Below are positions 9,057-19,414 of a DNA stretch of 64,000 bases, one piece after another. Both the position numbers and the translations under genes were made by a program. The stretch's first letter is position 1; each line of letters opens with the position of its first letter. This stretch comes from Streptococcus anginosus (lineage in GTDB: Bacteria; Bacillota; Bacilli; Lactobacillales; Streptococcaceae). Where the stretch lies: NCBI RefSeq assembly GCF_001697145.1, contig NZ_CP012719.1:840501-904500 (forward strand), written 5' to 3'. Below the pieces are notes generated by a model. The model saw only the letters and a list, made by a program, of their open reading frames with translations. It ran no database searches and had not been told where the DNA came from.

Positions 9057-12000
9057 ATGCCAAAACGTACAGATATTCAGAAAATTATGGTGATTGGCTC
9101 TGGTCCCATTGTCATTGGACAGGCTGCTGAGTTTGATTATGCAGGAACGCAGGCTTGCTTGTCTTTGAAAGAAGAAGGCTACACAGTCGTTTTAGTTAAT
9201 TCCAATCCTGCAACGATTATGACAGACAAGGAAATTGCTGACAAGGTTTATATTGAACCAATCACGCTGGAATTTGTCACTAGAATCTTACGGAAAGAGC
9301 GACCAGATGCACTTCTGCCGACATTGGGTGGGCAAACAGGACTCAATATGGCAATGGAATTATCCAAAAAAGGTATCTTGGATGAGCTAGGTGTCGAACT
9401 TTTAGGAACTAAGCTGTCGGCTATTGATCAAGCTGAGGATCGTGATTTGTTTAAGCAGCTCATGGAAGAGTTGGAACAGCCTATTCCAGAATCCGAAATT
9501 GTAAATACAGTCGAAGAAGCGGTAGACTTTGCAGCGAAAATAGGCTACCCAGTCATTGTTCGCCCAGCCTTTACTTTAGGGGGAACTGGCGGCGGAATGT
9601 GTGCCAATGAGGAAGAATTGCGAGAGATTGCTGAAAATGGTCTGAAATTATCTCCGGTGACTCAGTGTTTGATTGAGCGCTCTATTGCTGGTTTCAAAGA
9701 AATTGAGTACGAAGTTATGCGCGATGCAGCTGACAATGCTTTGGTGGTCTGCAATATGGAAAACTTTGATCCAGTCGGTGTACACACAGGTGATTCCATT
9801 GTCTTTGCGCCAACGCAAACTATTTCGGATTATGAAAATCAAATGTTGCGGGATGCTAGCTTGAAAATTATCCGTGCTCTAAAAATCGAAGGAGGCTGTA
9901 ATGTGCAGTTGGCATTGGATCCACATAGCTTTAATTACTATGTCATTGAAGTCAATCCGCGCGTGTCTCGTTCATCTGCCTTAGCTTCTAAAGCAACGGG
10001 TTATCCTATTGCTAAATTGGCTGCAAAAATCGCCATTGGCTTGACACTAGATGAAGTTATTAATCCGGTCACAGGCACAACTTATGCCATGTTTGAACCG
10101 GCTCTGGATTATGTTGTAGCTAAAATTCCACGTTTTCCTTTTGATAAATTTGAACATGGAGAACGTCATCTGGGAACGCAGATGAAAGCTACCGGTGAGG
10201 TCATGGCTATTGGGCGTAACATTGAGGAAAGTCTTCTTAAAGCCTGTCGTTCTCTGGAAATTGGTGTTGATCATAATGAAATGCCAGAACTAAATCAAGT
10301 GGCAGATGATGATTTACTAGAAAAAGTCGTCAAAGCTCAGGATGATCGTCTTTTCTATATATCTGAAGCCATTCGCCGTGGCTATGATATCGAAGAAATT
10401 GCAAAACTAACCAAGATTGATTTGTTCTTTCTGGATAAATTGCTTCACATTCATGAATTAGAGCAGGAGTTAATGACTCATGTTGGAGATGCAAATCTGC
10501 TTAGACAGGCTAAGCAAAACGGCTTTGCAGATACTAAGTTAGCTCGGCTTTGGGAAATGACAGCAGAAGAAATACGTCAATTTCGTAAAGAAGAGCGGAT
10601 TCTTCCAGTCTATAAAATGGTTGACACCTGTGCAGCTGAGTTTGAATCAAGCACACCATATTTTTATTCTACTTATGCTTTGGAAAATGAATCAATCAAG
10701 TCAGACAAAGAATCTGTTCTGGTGCTAGGCTCTGGACCTATTCGGATTGGTCAAGGAGTAGAATTTGACTATGCGACCGTGCACTCGGTCAAGGCTATTC
10801 AAGCAACTGGCTATGAAGCTATTATTATGAATAGTAATCCGGAAACCGTCTCAACAGACTTCTCCATTTCTGATAAACTTTACTTTGAACCCTTGACTTT
10901 TGAAGATGTCATGAATGTCATTGAATTGGAAAAACCTAAGGGAGTTATCGTTCAGTTTGGTGGACAAACCGCTATCAATCTAGCTGAGCCATTGTCAAAA
11001 GCTGGTGTGAAAATTTTAGGTACTCAGGTAGCTGATCTTGACCGTGCAGAAGATCGTGATTTGTTTGAACAGGCTCTTAAGGATTTGAATATTCCGCAGC
11101 CACCAGGTCAGACAGCGACGAATGAAGAAGAAGCGGTGGTAGCAGCCAGCAAGATTGGCTTCCCAGTCTTGGTGCGTCCTTCTTATGTTCTGGGCGGTCG
11201 TGCTATGGAGATTGTAGAGAACGAAGCAGACCTTCGCTCCTATATGCGGACTGCTGTCAAGGCTAGTCCCGATCATCCGGTGTTGGTAGACTCTTACATT
11301 GTTGGCAAGGAATGTGAGGTAGATGCTATTTCAGACGGACATCAGGTCTTAATTCCAGGGATTATGGAACATATTGAACGGGCTGGAGTTCACTCAGGTG
11401 ATTCTATGGCTGTTTATCCTCCGCAAACCTTATCTGCTCAAGTTCAGCGGACTATCGCCGATTATACTAAGAAATTGGCTATCGGACTTCACTGTATCGG
11501 TATGATGAACATTCAGTTTGTCATCAAAGATGAGAAGGTTTATGTCATTGAGGTCAATCCTCGTGCTAGCCGGACGGTGCCATTCTTGTCTAAAGTGACG
11601 GATATCCCTATGGCACAGGTGGCAACTAGGCTAATTTTAGGTCAAACTTTAGCGGAGCTAGGGTATGAAGATGGTCTTTATCCAGAAAGTCAAAATGTAC
11701 ATGTTAAAGCACCGGTCTTTTCCTTCACCAAGTTGGCCAAGGTAGATAGCCTTCTTGGTCCTGAAATGAAATCGACAGGTGAGGTTATGGGAACAGATGC
11801 AACTCTTGAAAAAGCTTTATACAAGGCTTTTGAAGCCTCTGATCTACATCTTCCAAACTTTGGCAATGTTGTCTTTACGATTGCGGATGAAAATAAGGAA
11901 GAAGCCCTCGCATTAGCGAAGCGTTTTGCAGCGATTGGATATAGTATTTTAGCAACACAGGGCACAGCGAAATTCTTTAAAGAAAATGGTGTTTCGACAC

Positions 12001-12236
12001 AATTGGTTGAAAAAATTGGTACAGCCGATAACAATGACATTCCTGCCTTTGTTCGCAAAGGCAAGGTTCAGGCGATTATCAATACAGTCGGAACGAAGCG
12101 AACGGCTGATAAGCACGGTCAGGCTATCCGTCAATCAGCCATTGAGCATGGAGTTCCGCTATTTACAGCACTTGATACAGCTGATGCCATACTAAAGGTC
12201 TTAGAAAGTCGTAGCTTTATGACAGAAGCAATTTAG
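9057..12236 (+). CDS. carB: Carbamoyl-phosphate synthase large subunit
   Basis: Makes carbamoyl phosphate from bicarbonate, ammonia and two ATP. The 1059-residue chain is full length, with two homologous ATP-grasp halves, each opening with a GSGPI-IGQ nucleotide loop (residues about 14-22 and 560-568) and containing [13 protein letters not shown] and [13 protein letters not shown] motifs. An MGS-like allosteric domain occupies the last 130 residues (ATQGTAKFF). No frameshift. Last gene of the pyrR-pyrP-pyrB-carA-carB operon. Confidence 0.97.
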   Translation: MPKRTDIQKIMVIGSGPIVIGQAAEFDYAGTQACLSLKEEGYTVVLVNSNPATIMTDKEIADKVYIEPITLEFVTRILRKERPDALLPTLGGQTGLNMAMELSKKGILDELGVELLGTKLSAIDQAEDRDLFKQLMEELEQPIPESEIVNTVEEAVDFAAKIGYPVIVRPAFTLGGTGGGMCANEEELREIAENGLKLSPVTQCLIERSIAGFKEIEYEVMRDAADNALVVCNMENFDPVGVHTGDSIVFAPTQTISDYENQMLRDASLKIIRALKIEGGCNVQLALDPHSFNYYVIEVNPRVSRSSALASKATGYPIAKLAAKIAIGLTLDEVINPVTGTTYAMFEPALDYVVAKIPRFPFDKFEHGERHLGTQMKATGEVMAIGRNIEESLLKACRSLEIGVDHNEMPELNQVADDDLLEKVVKAQDDRLFYISEAIRRGYDIEEIAKLTKIDLFFLDKLLHIHELEQELMTHVGDANLLRQAKQNGFADTKLARLWEMTAEEIRQFRKEERILPVYKMVDTCAAEFESSTPYFYSTYALENESIKSDKESVLVLGSGPIRIGQGVEFDYATVHSVKAIQATGYEAIIMNSNPETVSTDFSISDKLYFEPLTFEDVMNVIELEKPKGVIVQFGGQTAINLAEPLSKAGVKILGTQVADLDRAEDRDLFEQALKDLNIPQPPGQTATNEEEAVVAASKIGFPVLVRPSYVLGGRAMEIVENEADLRSYMRTAVKASPDHPVLVDSYIVGKECEVDAISDGHQVLIPGIMEHIERAGVHSGDSMAVYPPQTLSAQVQRTIADYTKKLAIGLHCIGMMNIQFVIKDEKVYVIEVNPRASRTVPFLSKVTDIPMAQVATRLILGQTLAELGYEDGLYPESQNVHVKAPVFSFTKLAKVDSLLGPEMKSTGEVMGTDATLEKALYKAFEASDLHLPNFGNVVFTIADENKEEALALAKRFAAIGYSILATQGTAKFFKENGVSTQLVEKIGTADNNDIPAFVRKGKVQAIINTVGTKRTADKHGQAIRQSAIEHGVPLFTALDTADAILKVLESRSFMTEAI

Positions 12237-12283
12237 AGCAGTATTCTTTTTGTCATGATATTAAGTTCTTTTTTTAAAATCTC

Positions 12284-12312
12284 TTGACAAATCTATTTAT
12301 CTATCTTATACT
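12284..12312 (+). promoter_or_regulatory. Near-consensus promoter for the MFS gene
   Basis: TTGACA (12284-12289), exactly 17 bases, TATACT (12307-12312). The RNA would start about 20 bases upstream of the PyrR-type loop. Confidence 0.85.
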
Positions 12313-12330
12313 TAATACAATTAAATACAA

Positions 12331-12442
12331 CTTTAATCATGTCCCGTGAGGCATAAAAGTAATCGTTAAAATGGATTAGTGCGCTAATCTACTATTTTAC
12401 TGTAAACTTTTGGCTCAGGATTTCCTGAGCTTTTTGATTTTT
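12331..12442 (+). promoter_or_regulatory. PyrR-binding attenuator in the MFS transporter leader
   Basis: ATG-TCCCGTGAGG-CAT (12339-12354) matches base for base the TCCCGTGAGG loop of the pyrR leader. Downstream, GATTAG-TGCG-CTAATC forms an internal hairpin, and the terminator GCTCAGG / CCTGAGC (12413-12430) is followed by TTTTTGATTTTT. Loop plus terminator in the same order as the pyr leaders shows this transporter belongs to the PyrR regulon. Confidence 0.88.
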
Positions 12443-12498
12443 AAGGCTGTATTCAATTAATAAATGTAGTCTGTGAGCTACGATTAAGGAGAATGTGC

Positions 12499-13737
12499 AT
12501 GTCTTTAGACAAAAATAATAAGCGAGCATTAGTTGCTGCGATTGTTGCATCAGGAACGGATGACTTAAACGTCATGTTCTTAGCTTTTTCGATGTCATCT
12601 ATTATTTCAGAATTAGGTGTTACTGGAGCGCAAGGAGGCTGGATTGCAACAATTACCAATCTGGGAATGTTGGTTGGAGGTTTGCTTTTTGGCTTATTGG
12701 CTGATCGCTATCACAAGTTCAAAGTCTTTAAATGGACGATTGTTATCTTTTCCTTGGCGACAGGACTGATTTACTTTACACAAAATATTTATTATCTCTA
12801 TCTCATGCGTTTCATTGCTGGGATAGGCGTTGGCGGCGAGTATGGAGTTGCCATTGCGATTATGGCAGGGATTGTCCCTGTTGGAAAAATGGGGCGCATT
12901 TCATCTCTGAATGGAATTGCAGGGCAAATCGGTTCTATTACTTCAGCGCTTTTAGCAGGTTGGTTGGCACCGGCACTTGGATGGAAAGGTCTTTTCCTCT
13001 TTGGACTTGCCCCTATTGCTTTGGTTTTGTGGATGATGTTAGCAATTGACGATGATCATATTCGAGATAATGGCAATGTGAAATCAACGGCAAAAGAACG
13101 CCAGTCTGTTAAAATGAGCGAATTGTTTAAAACACCAGCTTTAACAGCTCAGACGGTAGCACTGATGGTTATGACGACGGTACAAATTGCTGGGTATTTT
13201 GGGATGATGAACTGGCTTCCAACCATTATCCAAACAAGCCTGCATATTTCTGTAAAAGATTCCTCACTTTGGATGGTCTCAACGATTTTGGGAATGTGTC
13301 TGGGAATGCTCATCTTCGGTCAAATCCTCGATAAATGGGGACCAAGATTTGTTTATTCAATCTTTCTTTTAGCTTCTTCTATGTGTGTTTACCTCTTCCA
13401 ATTTGCCAATTCAATGCCAGCCATGATTGTCGGCGGTGCGATTGTCGGTTTCTTTGTAAATGGTATGTTTGCGGGTTATGGCGCGATGATTACGAGATTG
13501 TATCCAGCTCACATTCGCTCCACAGCTAATAATGTCATCTTAAATGTCGGGCGAGCAATTGGAGGCTTTTCATCTGTGATTATTGGGAAAATTTTAGATG
13601 TTTCAAGTGTCTCAATGGTCATGATTTTCCTAGCAAGTCTTTATTTGATTAGCTTTGCTGCCTTGTGGACGATTAGGAACTTAAAAGCAGAACGTTACTC
13701 ACAATTAGGAGAAGAATTAGTTGCAAAAGAAGCGTAA
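12499..13737 (+). CDS. MFS transporter, metabolite:H+ symporter type, PyrR-controlled
   Basis: A 412-residue major facilitator protein with 12 predicted membrane segments. GLLADRYHKFKVF is the loop 2-3 MFS motif, and RFIAGIGVGGEYGVA resembles the aromatic acid:H+ and sialate/shikimate symporter groups. Start ATG 12499 lies 8 bases after AAGGAG; an ATG at 12493 is too close to it. The leader carries a PyrR attenuator, so it is expressed when UMP is low. A pyrimidine precursor such as orotate or carbamoyl-aspartate is a reasonable inferred substrate, not demonstrated. Family alone does not set substrate or even direction of transport. Confidence 0.85.
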   Translation: MSLDKNNKRALVAAIVASGTDDLNVMFLAFSMSSIISELGVTGAQGGWIATITNLGMLVGGLLFGLLADRYHKFKVFKWTIVIFSLATGLIYFTQNIYYLYLMRFIAGIGVGGEYGVAIAIMAGIVPVGKMGRISSLNGIAGQIGSITSALLAGWLAPALGWKGLFLFGLAPIALVLWMMLAIDDDHIRDNGNVKSTAKERQSVKMSELFKTPALTAQTVALMVMTTVQIAGYFGMMNWLPTIIQTSLHISVKDSSLWMVSTILGMCLGMLIFGQILDKWGPRFVYSIFLLASSMCVYLFQFANSMPAMIVGGAIVGFFVNGMFAGYGAMITRLYPAHIRSTANNVILNVGRAIGGFSSVIIGKILDVSSVSMVMIFLASLYLISFAALWTIRNLKAERYSQLGEELVAKEA

Positions 13738-13756
13738 TGTATCAAGTTTTAATGAA

Positions 13757-13785
13757 AGTCTGTTCATTTGAATGACAGGCTTTTT
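13757..13785 (+). terminator. Terminator after the MFS gene
   Basis: AGTCTGTTCAT (13757-13767) pairs with ATGACAGGCT (13772-13781) with one bulge and one wobble, followed by TTTTTG. It separates the PyrR-controlled transporter from the LysR gene. Confidence 0.75.
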
Positions 13786-13793
13786 GTATTTCA

Positions 13794-13802
13794 TGATATA
13801 AT
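13794..13802 (+). promoter_or_regulatory. Extended -10 promoter of the LysR gene
   Basis: TGA-TATAAT (hexamer 13797-13802), 29 bases before the ATG; -35 not recognisable. Confidence 0.55.
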
Positions 13803-13831
13803 GAAATCAGGCAAGTATAGGAGAAAATGGG

Positions 13832-14710
13832 ATGAATTTTAAACAGCTATCGTATTTTCAGGATATTGTTCGTACAGGGAGTTTTACAGAAGCAGCAGAA
13901 GAAAATTTTATTTCGCAATCAGCCATGTCCCAACAGATGAAGTCGCTGGAAGAGGAGCTTGGTGTGACCCTTTTTGAACGAAAAAATCGCGGATTTCATT
14001 TAACGAGAGCTGGGAAATTTTTTTATCAAAAAAGTCAACGGTTGCTAGAAGATTATAATGTCTTGGTAGCTGATACACAAGTTTTGACAGGGACACAGCC
14101 AGTTTCCATGCGGATAGGCCTATTGTGGGGGATGACAGAGAGCGTACTGCCCCAGATTTTAGCTGAATTCAAAGAGCGTTTTCCAAGTGTTCAGTTGGAA
14201 ATCACGGTAGGAAGTCACGAAGAGATTGGCACAGCACTGCGCCAGCAAAAGTTGGATATGACCATTAGCGACCAGCGAAAAGCATTTTCTGGCAATTATG
14301 CGAATATTTGCTTAACTTCTTTCCCTCTTTATGTCAGAGTTGGACATACTCATCCCTTGTCACAATCAAATTCTGTTCAGATGAAAGACTTGCAGGCTTA
14401 TTCAGCTTTGTTATTAGCCGTGAAAGGCCAGGAAAAGATAGAATCTGATTATTATCGAGACAATCTTGGCTTTCAGTCGGAATTTAATTTTGCTTATTCT
14501 CTAGAAGAAGCATTGCAACTCATGGTTTCTACTGCTTATTTTCCATTTGAAAAAATGACTACTAAAGCAACTTCAAACCTTTATCACGAATTTCCTCTTT
14601 TGCAGAATCAGCAACCGATAGAGCGAGACTATTTTCTTTTTTATCATTTGGAGCGTGCTCATCCTTACACAGAAGATTTTTTAGAAATTGCTAAATGTCA
14701 TTTCAGATAA
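13832..14710 (+). CDS. LysR-family transcriptional regulator
   Basis: A 292-residue LysR-type regulator. Winged HTH in residues 1-60 (FKQLSYFQDIVRTGSFTEAA followed by QSAMSQQMKSLEEELG) and a periplasmic-binding-like effector domain after residue about 88. The ligand cannot be inferred from the sequence. Same-strand neighbours are the PyrR-controlled MFS transporter upstream and the decarboxylase-like/cupin pair downstream; the latter pair is the likeliest target because only 85 bases separate them. RBS is AGGAG spaced well before ATG 13832. Confidence 0.88.
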   Translation: MNFKQLSYFQDIVRTGSFTEAAEENFISQSAMSQQMKSLEEELGVTLFERKNRGFHLTRAGKFFYQKSQRLLEDYNVLVADTQVLTGTQPVSMRIGLLWGMTESVLPQILAEFKERFPSVQLEITVGSHEEIGTALRQQKLDMTISDQRKAFSGNYANICLTSFPLYVRVGHTHPLSQSNSVQMKDLQAYSALLLAVKGQEKIESDYYRDNLGFQSEFNFAYSLEEALQLMVSTAYFPFEKMTTKATSNLYHEFPLLQNQQPIERDYFLFYHLERAHPYTEDFLEIAKCHFR

Positions 14711-14795
14711 GTTTTTCTTATCTGATTTTTCTTGCAATTCAAATTGATTTGTCAAAAGCAAAGCGGTACAATAAGAAATGTAGCGAGGAAATGTC

Positions 14796-15539
14796 ATGGA
14801 TATTGATAATAAAGTCTCTTTTCCGGATTTGCTAGGCTTATCTGAAACGGATCCAGAATTTGTTGCACTCTTTAAACAATTCGCTTTTCAGGAAGTGCCG
14901 AAAGACCTCCCCTTCTCATTAGATGAAAGAAGATATTACCTAGCCACTTTAGCTGTTTTAGTTGGCAGTCAAGGGCTTGAAGCTTATAAAGAGATTCTTC
15001 CCGTTGCTTTGGATAATGGGGTGAAAGCCGTGGAAGTCAAAGAATTGTTATATCAAGCGATTGCTTATCTAGGTCTTAGTCGTGTTTATGCCTTTTTCGC
15101 ACCGACGAATACGATTTTTACCAATCAAGGAATTTCTCTTCCTTTGGCTAGTCAAAGAAATACGAAAAATCAAACTCGTTTAGAAGCTGGTGAGGAAGCT
15201 CAGATTGCAATTTTTGGCGAGCAGATGAAAGGTTTTGCGACAAAGGGAGAGTCGGATGTACGCCATATCAACAAATGGTTAGTCGATAATTGTTTCGGTG
15301 ATTACTATACTCGCTCTAGCCTTGATTATGCTGAGCGTGAATTGCTGACATTTTGCTACCTTTATTCTCAAGGGGGCTGTGAACCGCAGCTAAAAGGGCA
15401 CATTGCAGCCAATCTTCGCTTAGGAAATGACAAAACGTTGTTAATTGCAGTCATCTCTGCTTGTATCCCTTATATCGGTTATCCGCGTACTCTAAATGCA
15501 CTTAGTTGTATCAACGAAGTTGTAAATGCACAACAGTAA
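14796..15539 (+). CDS. Carboxymuconolactone decarboxylase (AhpD-like) family protein
   Basis: A 247-residue protein with two CMD-like helical modules. The first (residues about 45-110) contains VKELLYQAIAYLGLSRVY; the second (about 180-245) contains YSQGGCEPQLKGH with C195 and H202. AhpD-type enzymes use a CxxC-His site, but here only one Cys is present at that place, so peroxidase activity is doubtful. Streptococci lack the muconolactone pathway, so the true reaction is unknown. It precedes a cupin by 24 bases, a pairing found widely in bacteria. Confidence 0.8.
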   Translation: MDIDNKVSFPDLLGLSETDPEFVALFKQFAFQEVPKDLPFSLDERRYYLATLAVLVGSQGLEAYKEILPVALDNGVKAVEVKELLYQAIAYLGLSRVYAFFAPTNTIFTNQGISLPLASQRNTKNQTRLEAGEEAQIAIFGEQMKGFATKGESDVRHINKWLVDNCFGDYYTRSSLDYAERELLTFCYLYSQGGCEPQLKGHIAANLRLGNDKTLLIAVISACIPYIGYPRTLNALSCINEVVNAQQ

Positions 15540-15563
15540 ATTTATCACAAAGGAAGTAGAAAA

Positions 15564-16004
15564 ATGAAATATCAAACAAAAGAAGCCTTTGATAAGGCAA
15601 ATCATTTCGGACTTGGTGCATCAAATGATGCTTATGCTCAATACTTTATCGGTCAATCGTATTTAAATTCCCTCGGTGCAACAAAAGATGGTGTAATCGC
15701 CCTTCATAATGTCACTTTTGAGCCTGGTTGTCGAAATAATTGGCATATTCACCACGCTAGCAAGGGCGGTGGACAAATTCTGATTTGTACGGCTGGTGAA
15801 GGTTGGTATCAAGAAGAAGGTAAAGAAGCAGTCAGCTTATCTGAAGGTTCTGTAGTGATTATCCCTGCGAATGTAAAGCACTGGCACGGTGCGAAAAAAG
15901 ATTCTTGGTTCAGCCATATAGCGTTTGGTGTTCCTGGGGAAGATTTGTCAAACGAATGGTGTGAAGCTGTTTCAGACGAGGAATATAATCAATTAAAAGA
16001 TTAG
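15564..16004 (+). CDS. Cupin-domain protein
   Basis: A 146-residue single-domain cupin. Motif 1 is visible as GCRNNWHIHHASKGGGQ with metal-ligand histidines and motif 2 as VVIIPANVKHWHGA with the third histidine, spaced by a beta-strand segment ending GEGWYQEEG. Such proteins are small metal-dependent enzymes or sensors. RBS AAAGGAAG precedes ATG 15564. It is probably co-transcribed with the CMD-like gene; function unknown beyond the fold. Confidence 0.82.
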   Translation: MKYQTKEAFDKANHFGLGASNDAYAQYFIGQSYLNSLGATKDGVIALHNVTFEPGCRNNWHIHHASKGGGQILICTAGEGWYQEEGKEAVSLSEGSVVIIPANVKHWHGAKKDSWFSHIAFGVPGEDLSNEWCEAVSDEEYNQLKD

Positions 16005-16139
16005 AAGAAACAATCATCTCAAGAGCAAGTATTGCGGATTTGATTGTTTGTATCATAAAAGAACCGTCTTTATACAACTATGCTAGTCTAGGTATTTCAA
16101 AGTCAGGAACAGACGGCGACAGACCTATGTATTAAAGAA

Positions 16140-16179
16140 AACAGCACAAACCTATCGTAAGAAAGTTTATGCTGTTTTT
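16140..16179. terminator. Bidirectional terminator after the cupin gene
   Basis: AACAGCACAAAC (16140-16151) and GTTTATGCTGTT (16165-16176) form a stem flanked by TTTTT on the plus strand and TTTT on the minus strand. The 16005-16361 gap otherwise holds a 9-base inverted repeat (16008-16016/16041-16049) without a T run, and the hairpin at 16259-16310. No gene seen. Confidence 0.65.
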
Positions 16180-16252
16180 AATTGCGTAATTTTATTCTAT
16201 TTTAAATGATAGGATAACAGTTTCTCGCTACACATAAAAATGAAAATGCTAG

Positions 16253-16310
16253 AAAAAACTCCCAACGCGATACAATAAAGGTGTTCAAGCTTATTGTAAA
16301 GCGATGGGAG
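16253..16310 (-). terminator. Long-stem terminator for the CpsY-like gene
   Basis: Twenty-base arms at 16259-16278 and 16291-16310, with 17 of 20 positions matching, enclose a 12-base loop. On the minus strand the stem is followed by TTTTTT (16258-16253), about 50 bases after the regulator's stop. Confidence 0.8.
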
Positions 16311-16361
16311 AAAATATAGCATAAAAATTTCGTTGTTTATCACACATAAGATGATTATGGT

Positions 16362-17270
16362 TTACTTATCAAATTGAACTTCTTCTAACAAGTATTCAAT
16401 GAATTTATCACCCATTTTAGACAAGCTAGCTTTTTCATGTTTAATATAAACCAGCTCAATAGGGTCATCAATATCTAGCGGAATGGAAACAATATTGTCA
16501 CCGTTGAGGTTGCTGTTGAGAATACCAGTTGCGATAGTGTAACCGTCAAGACCAATCAAAAGATTGAAAAGGGTTGCTCGGTCACTGACAACGATGGATT
16601 TTTTATGGTGTTCTTGGGATAGGATTTCTTCTGAAAAGTAGAAAGAGTTGTGAGTTCCTTGGTCATAGCTCAGATAAGGAAAATCTTCTAGATCAGCTAG
16701 TTGAACCAGTTTTTTCTTTGCTAGAGGATTGCTCTTGCTGACAAAGATATGGGGCTGTGCGGTAAAGAGATGAGTGGCAAGCAAGTGATTGTCATCTAGC
16801 ATTTTGGAGAGGACATCGCGGTTATAGCTGTTGAGAAACAGAACACCAATTTCACTACGGAAATTTTTGACGTCATCAATGATTTCCCAAGTTCGGGTTT
16901 CCCGCAGGAAGAGCTCGTACTTTTCCATGTCACTCTTTTTGAGCAGAGATACGAAAGCATTGACTACAAAGGCGTAGTGTTGGGAGGAAACGCTGAAAAG
17001 TTCTCGGTTAGCAACGGGATTTTTATAACGTTCTTCCAGCAGCTGGGTTTGCTCCACCACCTGACGAGCATAGGAGAGGAATTCCATCCCGTCCTTGGTC
17101 AGGGTAATGCCCTTGGGGTTGCGGATGAAAATCTCGATGCCCATCTCATTTTCCAGGTCACGGACGGCATTGGACAGGCTGGGCTGGGTGATAAACAACT
17201 GTTTGGCAGCTTCGTTCATACTGCCAGTTTCGACGATTTTGATAATATAATGTAATTGCTGAATTCTCAT
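16362..17270 (-). CDS. cpsY: LysR-family regulator, CpsY/MtaR-like
   Basis: A 302-residue LysR regulator. The N-terminal HTH (MRIQQLHYIIKIVETGSMNE, then TQPSLSNAVRDLENEMGIEI) and the segment IFIRNPKGITLTKDGMEF match, from memory, CpsY/MtaR of streptococci. That protein has been tied to methionine transport regulation and survival in host phagocytes. The effector domain spans residues about 90-300. It is divergent from pyrK and shares the intergenic region with the pyrK promoter (17294-17322). Name rests on remembered similarity, not a search. Confidence 0.8.
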   Translation of the reverse strand: MRIQQLHYIIKIVETGSMNEAAKQLFITQPSLSNAVRDLENEMGIEIFIRNPKGITLTKDGMEFLSYARQVVEQTQLLEERYKNPVANRELFSVSSQHYAFVVNAFVSLLKKSDMEKYELFLRETRTWEIIDDVKNFRSEIGVLFLNSYNRDVLSKMLDDNHLLATHLFTAQPHIFVSKSNPLAKKKLVQLADLEDFPYLSYDQGTHNSFYFSEEILSQEHHKKSIVVSDRATLFNLLIGLDGYTIATGILNSNLNGDNIVSIPLDIDDPIELVYIKHEKASLSKMGDKFIEYLLEEVQFDK

Positions 17271-17293
17271 AAGCCTATTTTATCACATTAGCA

Positions 17294-17322
17294 TTGACAA
17301 AACCCTTGTTAAGTTGTAAAAT
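17294..17322 (+). promoter_or_regulatory. Promoter of pyrK-pyrD
   Basis: TTGACA (17294-17299), 17-base spacer, TAAAAT (17317-17322). Lies 24 bases from the divergent regulator's ATG, so the CpsY-like protein could contact it. Confidence 0.85.
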
Positions 17323-17334
17323 ATGTTAAATTTA

Positions 17335-17445
17335 ACCTTTAAGAAAGTCCAGCGAGGCTTCCAAGGTTTCAGGTGAAGGAAGAGTGGGAACAAGTCTGCT
17401 CTCTATTTTCGTGAGACCTTGCGTGTGTATGCGAGGTCTTTTTTG
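17335..17445 (+). promoter_or_regulatory. PyrR-binding attenuator, pyrK-pyrD leader
   Basis: AACCTT and AAGGTT form the outer stem around AAG-TCCAGCGAGG-CTT (17345-17360), the PyrR loop. Terminator AGACCTTGC (17414-17422) / GCGAGGTCT (17431-17439) plus TTTTTT. Confidence 0.92.
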
Positions 17446-17503
17446 GTAAAGAAATGAGGTAGAAATGGTAAGTAGTTCGTGTAAGAAAAGATTTGGAAAA
17501 ATC

Positions 17504-18271
17504 ATGTTGGAGAAGATGAACATTGTGCATCAAGAGGAAATTGCTCCGCGAATTTTTGCTATGGATTTACAAGGGGAAATGGTTAGCCAGATGAAGGCTG
17601 GGCAGTTTCTACATATTCGAGTCCCAGATGATACGAAGCTTCTACGGCGACCTATTTCAATTTCAGAGATTGACAGAGAACAGAAAATCTGTCGGATTAT
17701 TTACAGGATAGAAGGAGCGGGCACGGAGATTTTCTCTCAGCTGCAAAAAGGTTTTCAGTTGGATGTCATGGGTCCTCAAGGAAATGGGTTTGATTTATCT
17801 GGTTTGGGCATTGAAGATACAGCCTTAATCATAGGAGGCGGTATTGGTGTTCCGCCCTTGCTGCAAGTAGCAAAAGAATTACATATCAAAGGGGTCAAGG
17901 TCACTTCAGTTCTTGGATTTGCAACAAAAGCCACCGTTATTTTGGAAGAAGAGATGAAAAAATACGGTCGTGTCATCGTAACAACAGATGACGGTTCTTA
18001 TGGTCGCAAAGGCTACGTTTCTTCTGTTGTGAATGAATTGCCAGAAAGTTTTACAGCGGTTTATGCTTGCGGAGCTCCCGGCATGCTCAAATATGTTGAT
18101 GAAACATTTCGTAGTCATCCGCGAGCTTACATTTCTATGGAGTCACGAATGGCTTGTGGAATGGGGGCTTGCTATGCTTGCGTACTTCATGTGATTGGTG
18201 AGGATCAATCAGTCAATAAGCGTGTCTGTGAAGACGGTCCAGTTTTTGAGACTGGTACAGTTTTGGTGTAG
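17504..18271 (+). CDS. pyrK: Dihydroorotate dehydrogenase B, electron-transfer subunit
   Basis: FAD and [2Fe-2S] subunit that passes electrons from dihydroorotate (via PyrD) to NAD+. FAD-binding LLRRPISIS lies near residues 45-53 and NAD-binding GGGIGVPPLL near 113-122. The cluster ligands are C218, C223, C226 and C242 (MACGMGACYAC, then RVCEDG). Start is uncertain: ATG 17504 gives 255 residues and aligns with remembered PyrK N-termini, but it has a weak RBS. ATG 17465 (268 residues) has GAGGT four bases upstream. Forms the heterotetramer with PyrD, encoded 9 bases downstream. Confidence 0.94.
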   Translation: MLEKMNIVHQEEIAPRIFAMDLQGEMVSQMKAGQFLHIRVPDDTKLLRRPISISEIDREQKICRIIYRIEGAGTEIFSQLQKGFQLDVMGPQGNGFDLSGLGIEDTALIIGGGIGVPPLLQVAKELHIKGVKVTSVLGFATKATVILEEEMKKYGRVIVTTDDGSYGRKGYVSSVVNELPESFTAVYACGAPGMLKYVDETFRSHPRAYISMESRMACGMGACYACVLHVIGEDQSVNKRVCEDGPVFETGTVLV

Positions 18272-19222
<951 letters not shown>

Positions 19223-19234
19223 TTGATATTTTAC

Positions 19235-19263
19235 TTGACAAGAGATAAAGTAAATTATAAAAT
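19235..19263 (+). promoter_or_regulatory. Promoter of pyrF-ppa-like-pyrE
   Basis: TTGACA (19235-19240), 17 bases, TAAAAT (19258-19263), just after the pyrD stop. Confidence 0.85.
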
Positions 19264-19275
19264 AATTGAAATAAA

Positions 19276-19376
19276 ACCTTTAAAGAAGTCCAGAGAGGCT
19301 TCAAGGTACATACGGTTTAAAATGGCAATACAATGCTGATTTTCGTGTAACCTTGCTCTCAGGCAAGGTTTTTCTT
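19276..19376 (+). promoter_or_regulatory. PyrR-binding attenuator, pyrF-pyrE leader
   Basis: ACCTT ... AAG-TCCAGAGAGG-CTT ... AAGGT (loop at 19286-19301) is the classic PyrR loop form. Terminator AACCTTGC (19349-19356) / GCAAGGTT (19363-19370) with TTTCTTT. Confidence 0.92.
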
Positions 19377-19414
19377 TATGATTATTACCAGTAAAAATAA
19401 GGAGATTATCCCCC

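Noticed and set aside
16008..16049. Nine-base inverted repeat after the cupin gene
   Set aside because: No T run follows on either strand, so not called as a terminator; the better one is at 16140-16179.
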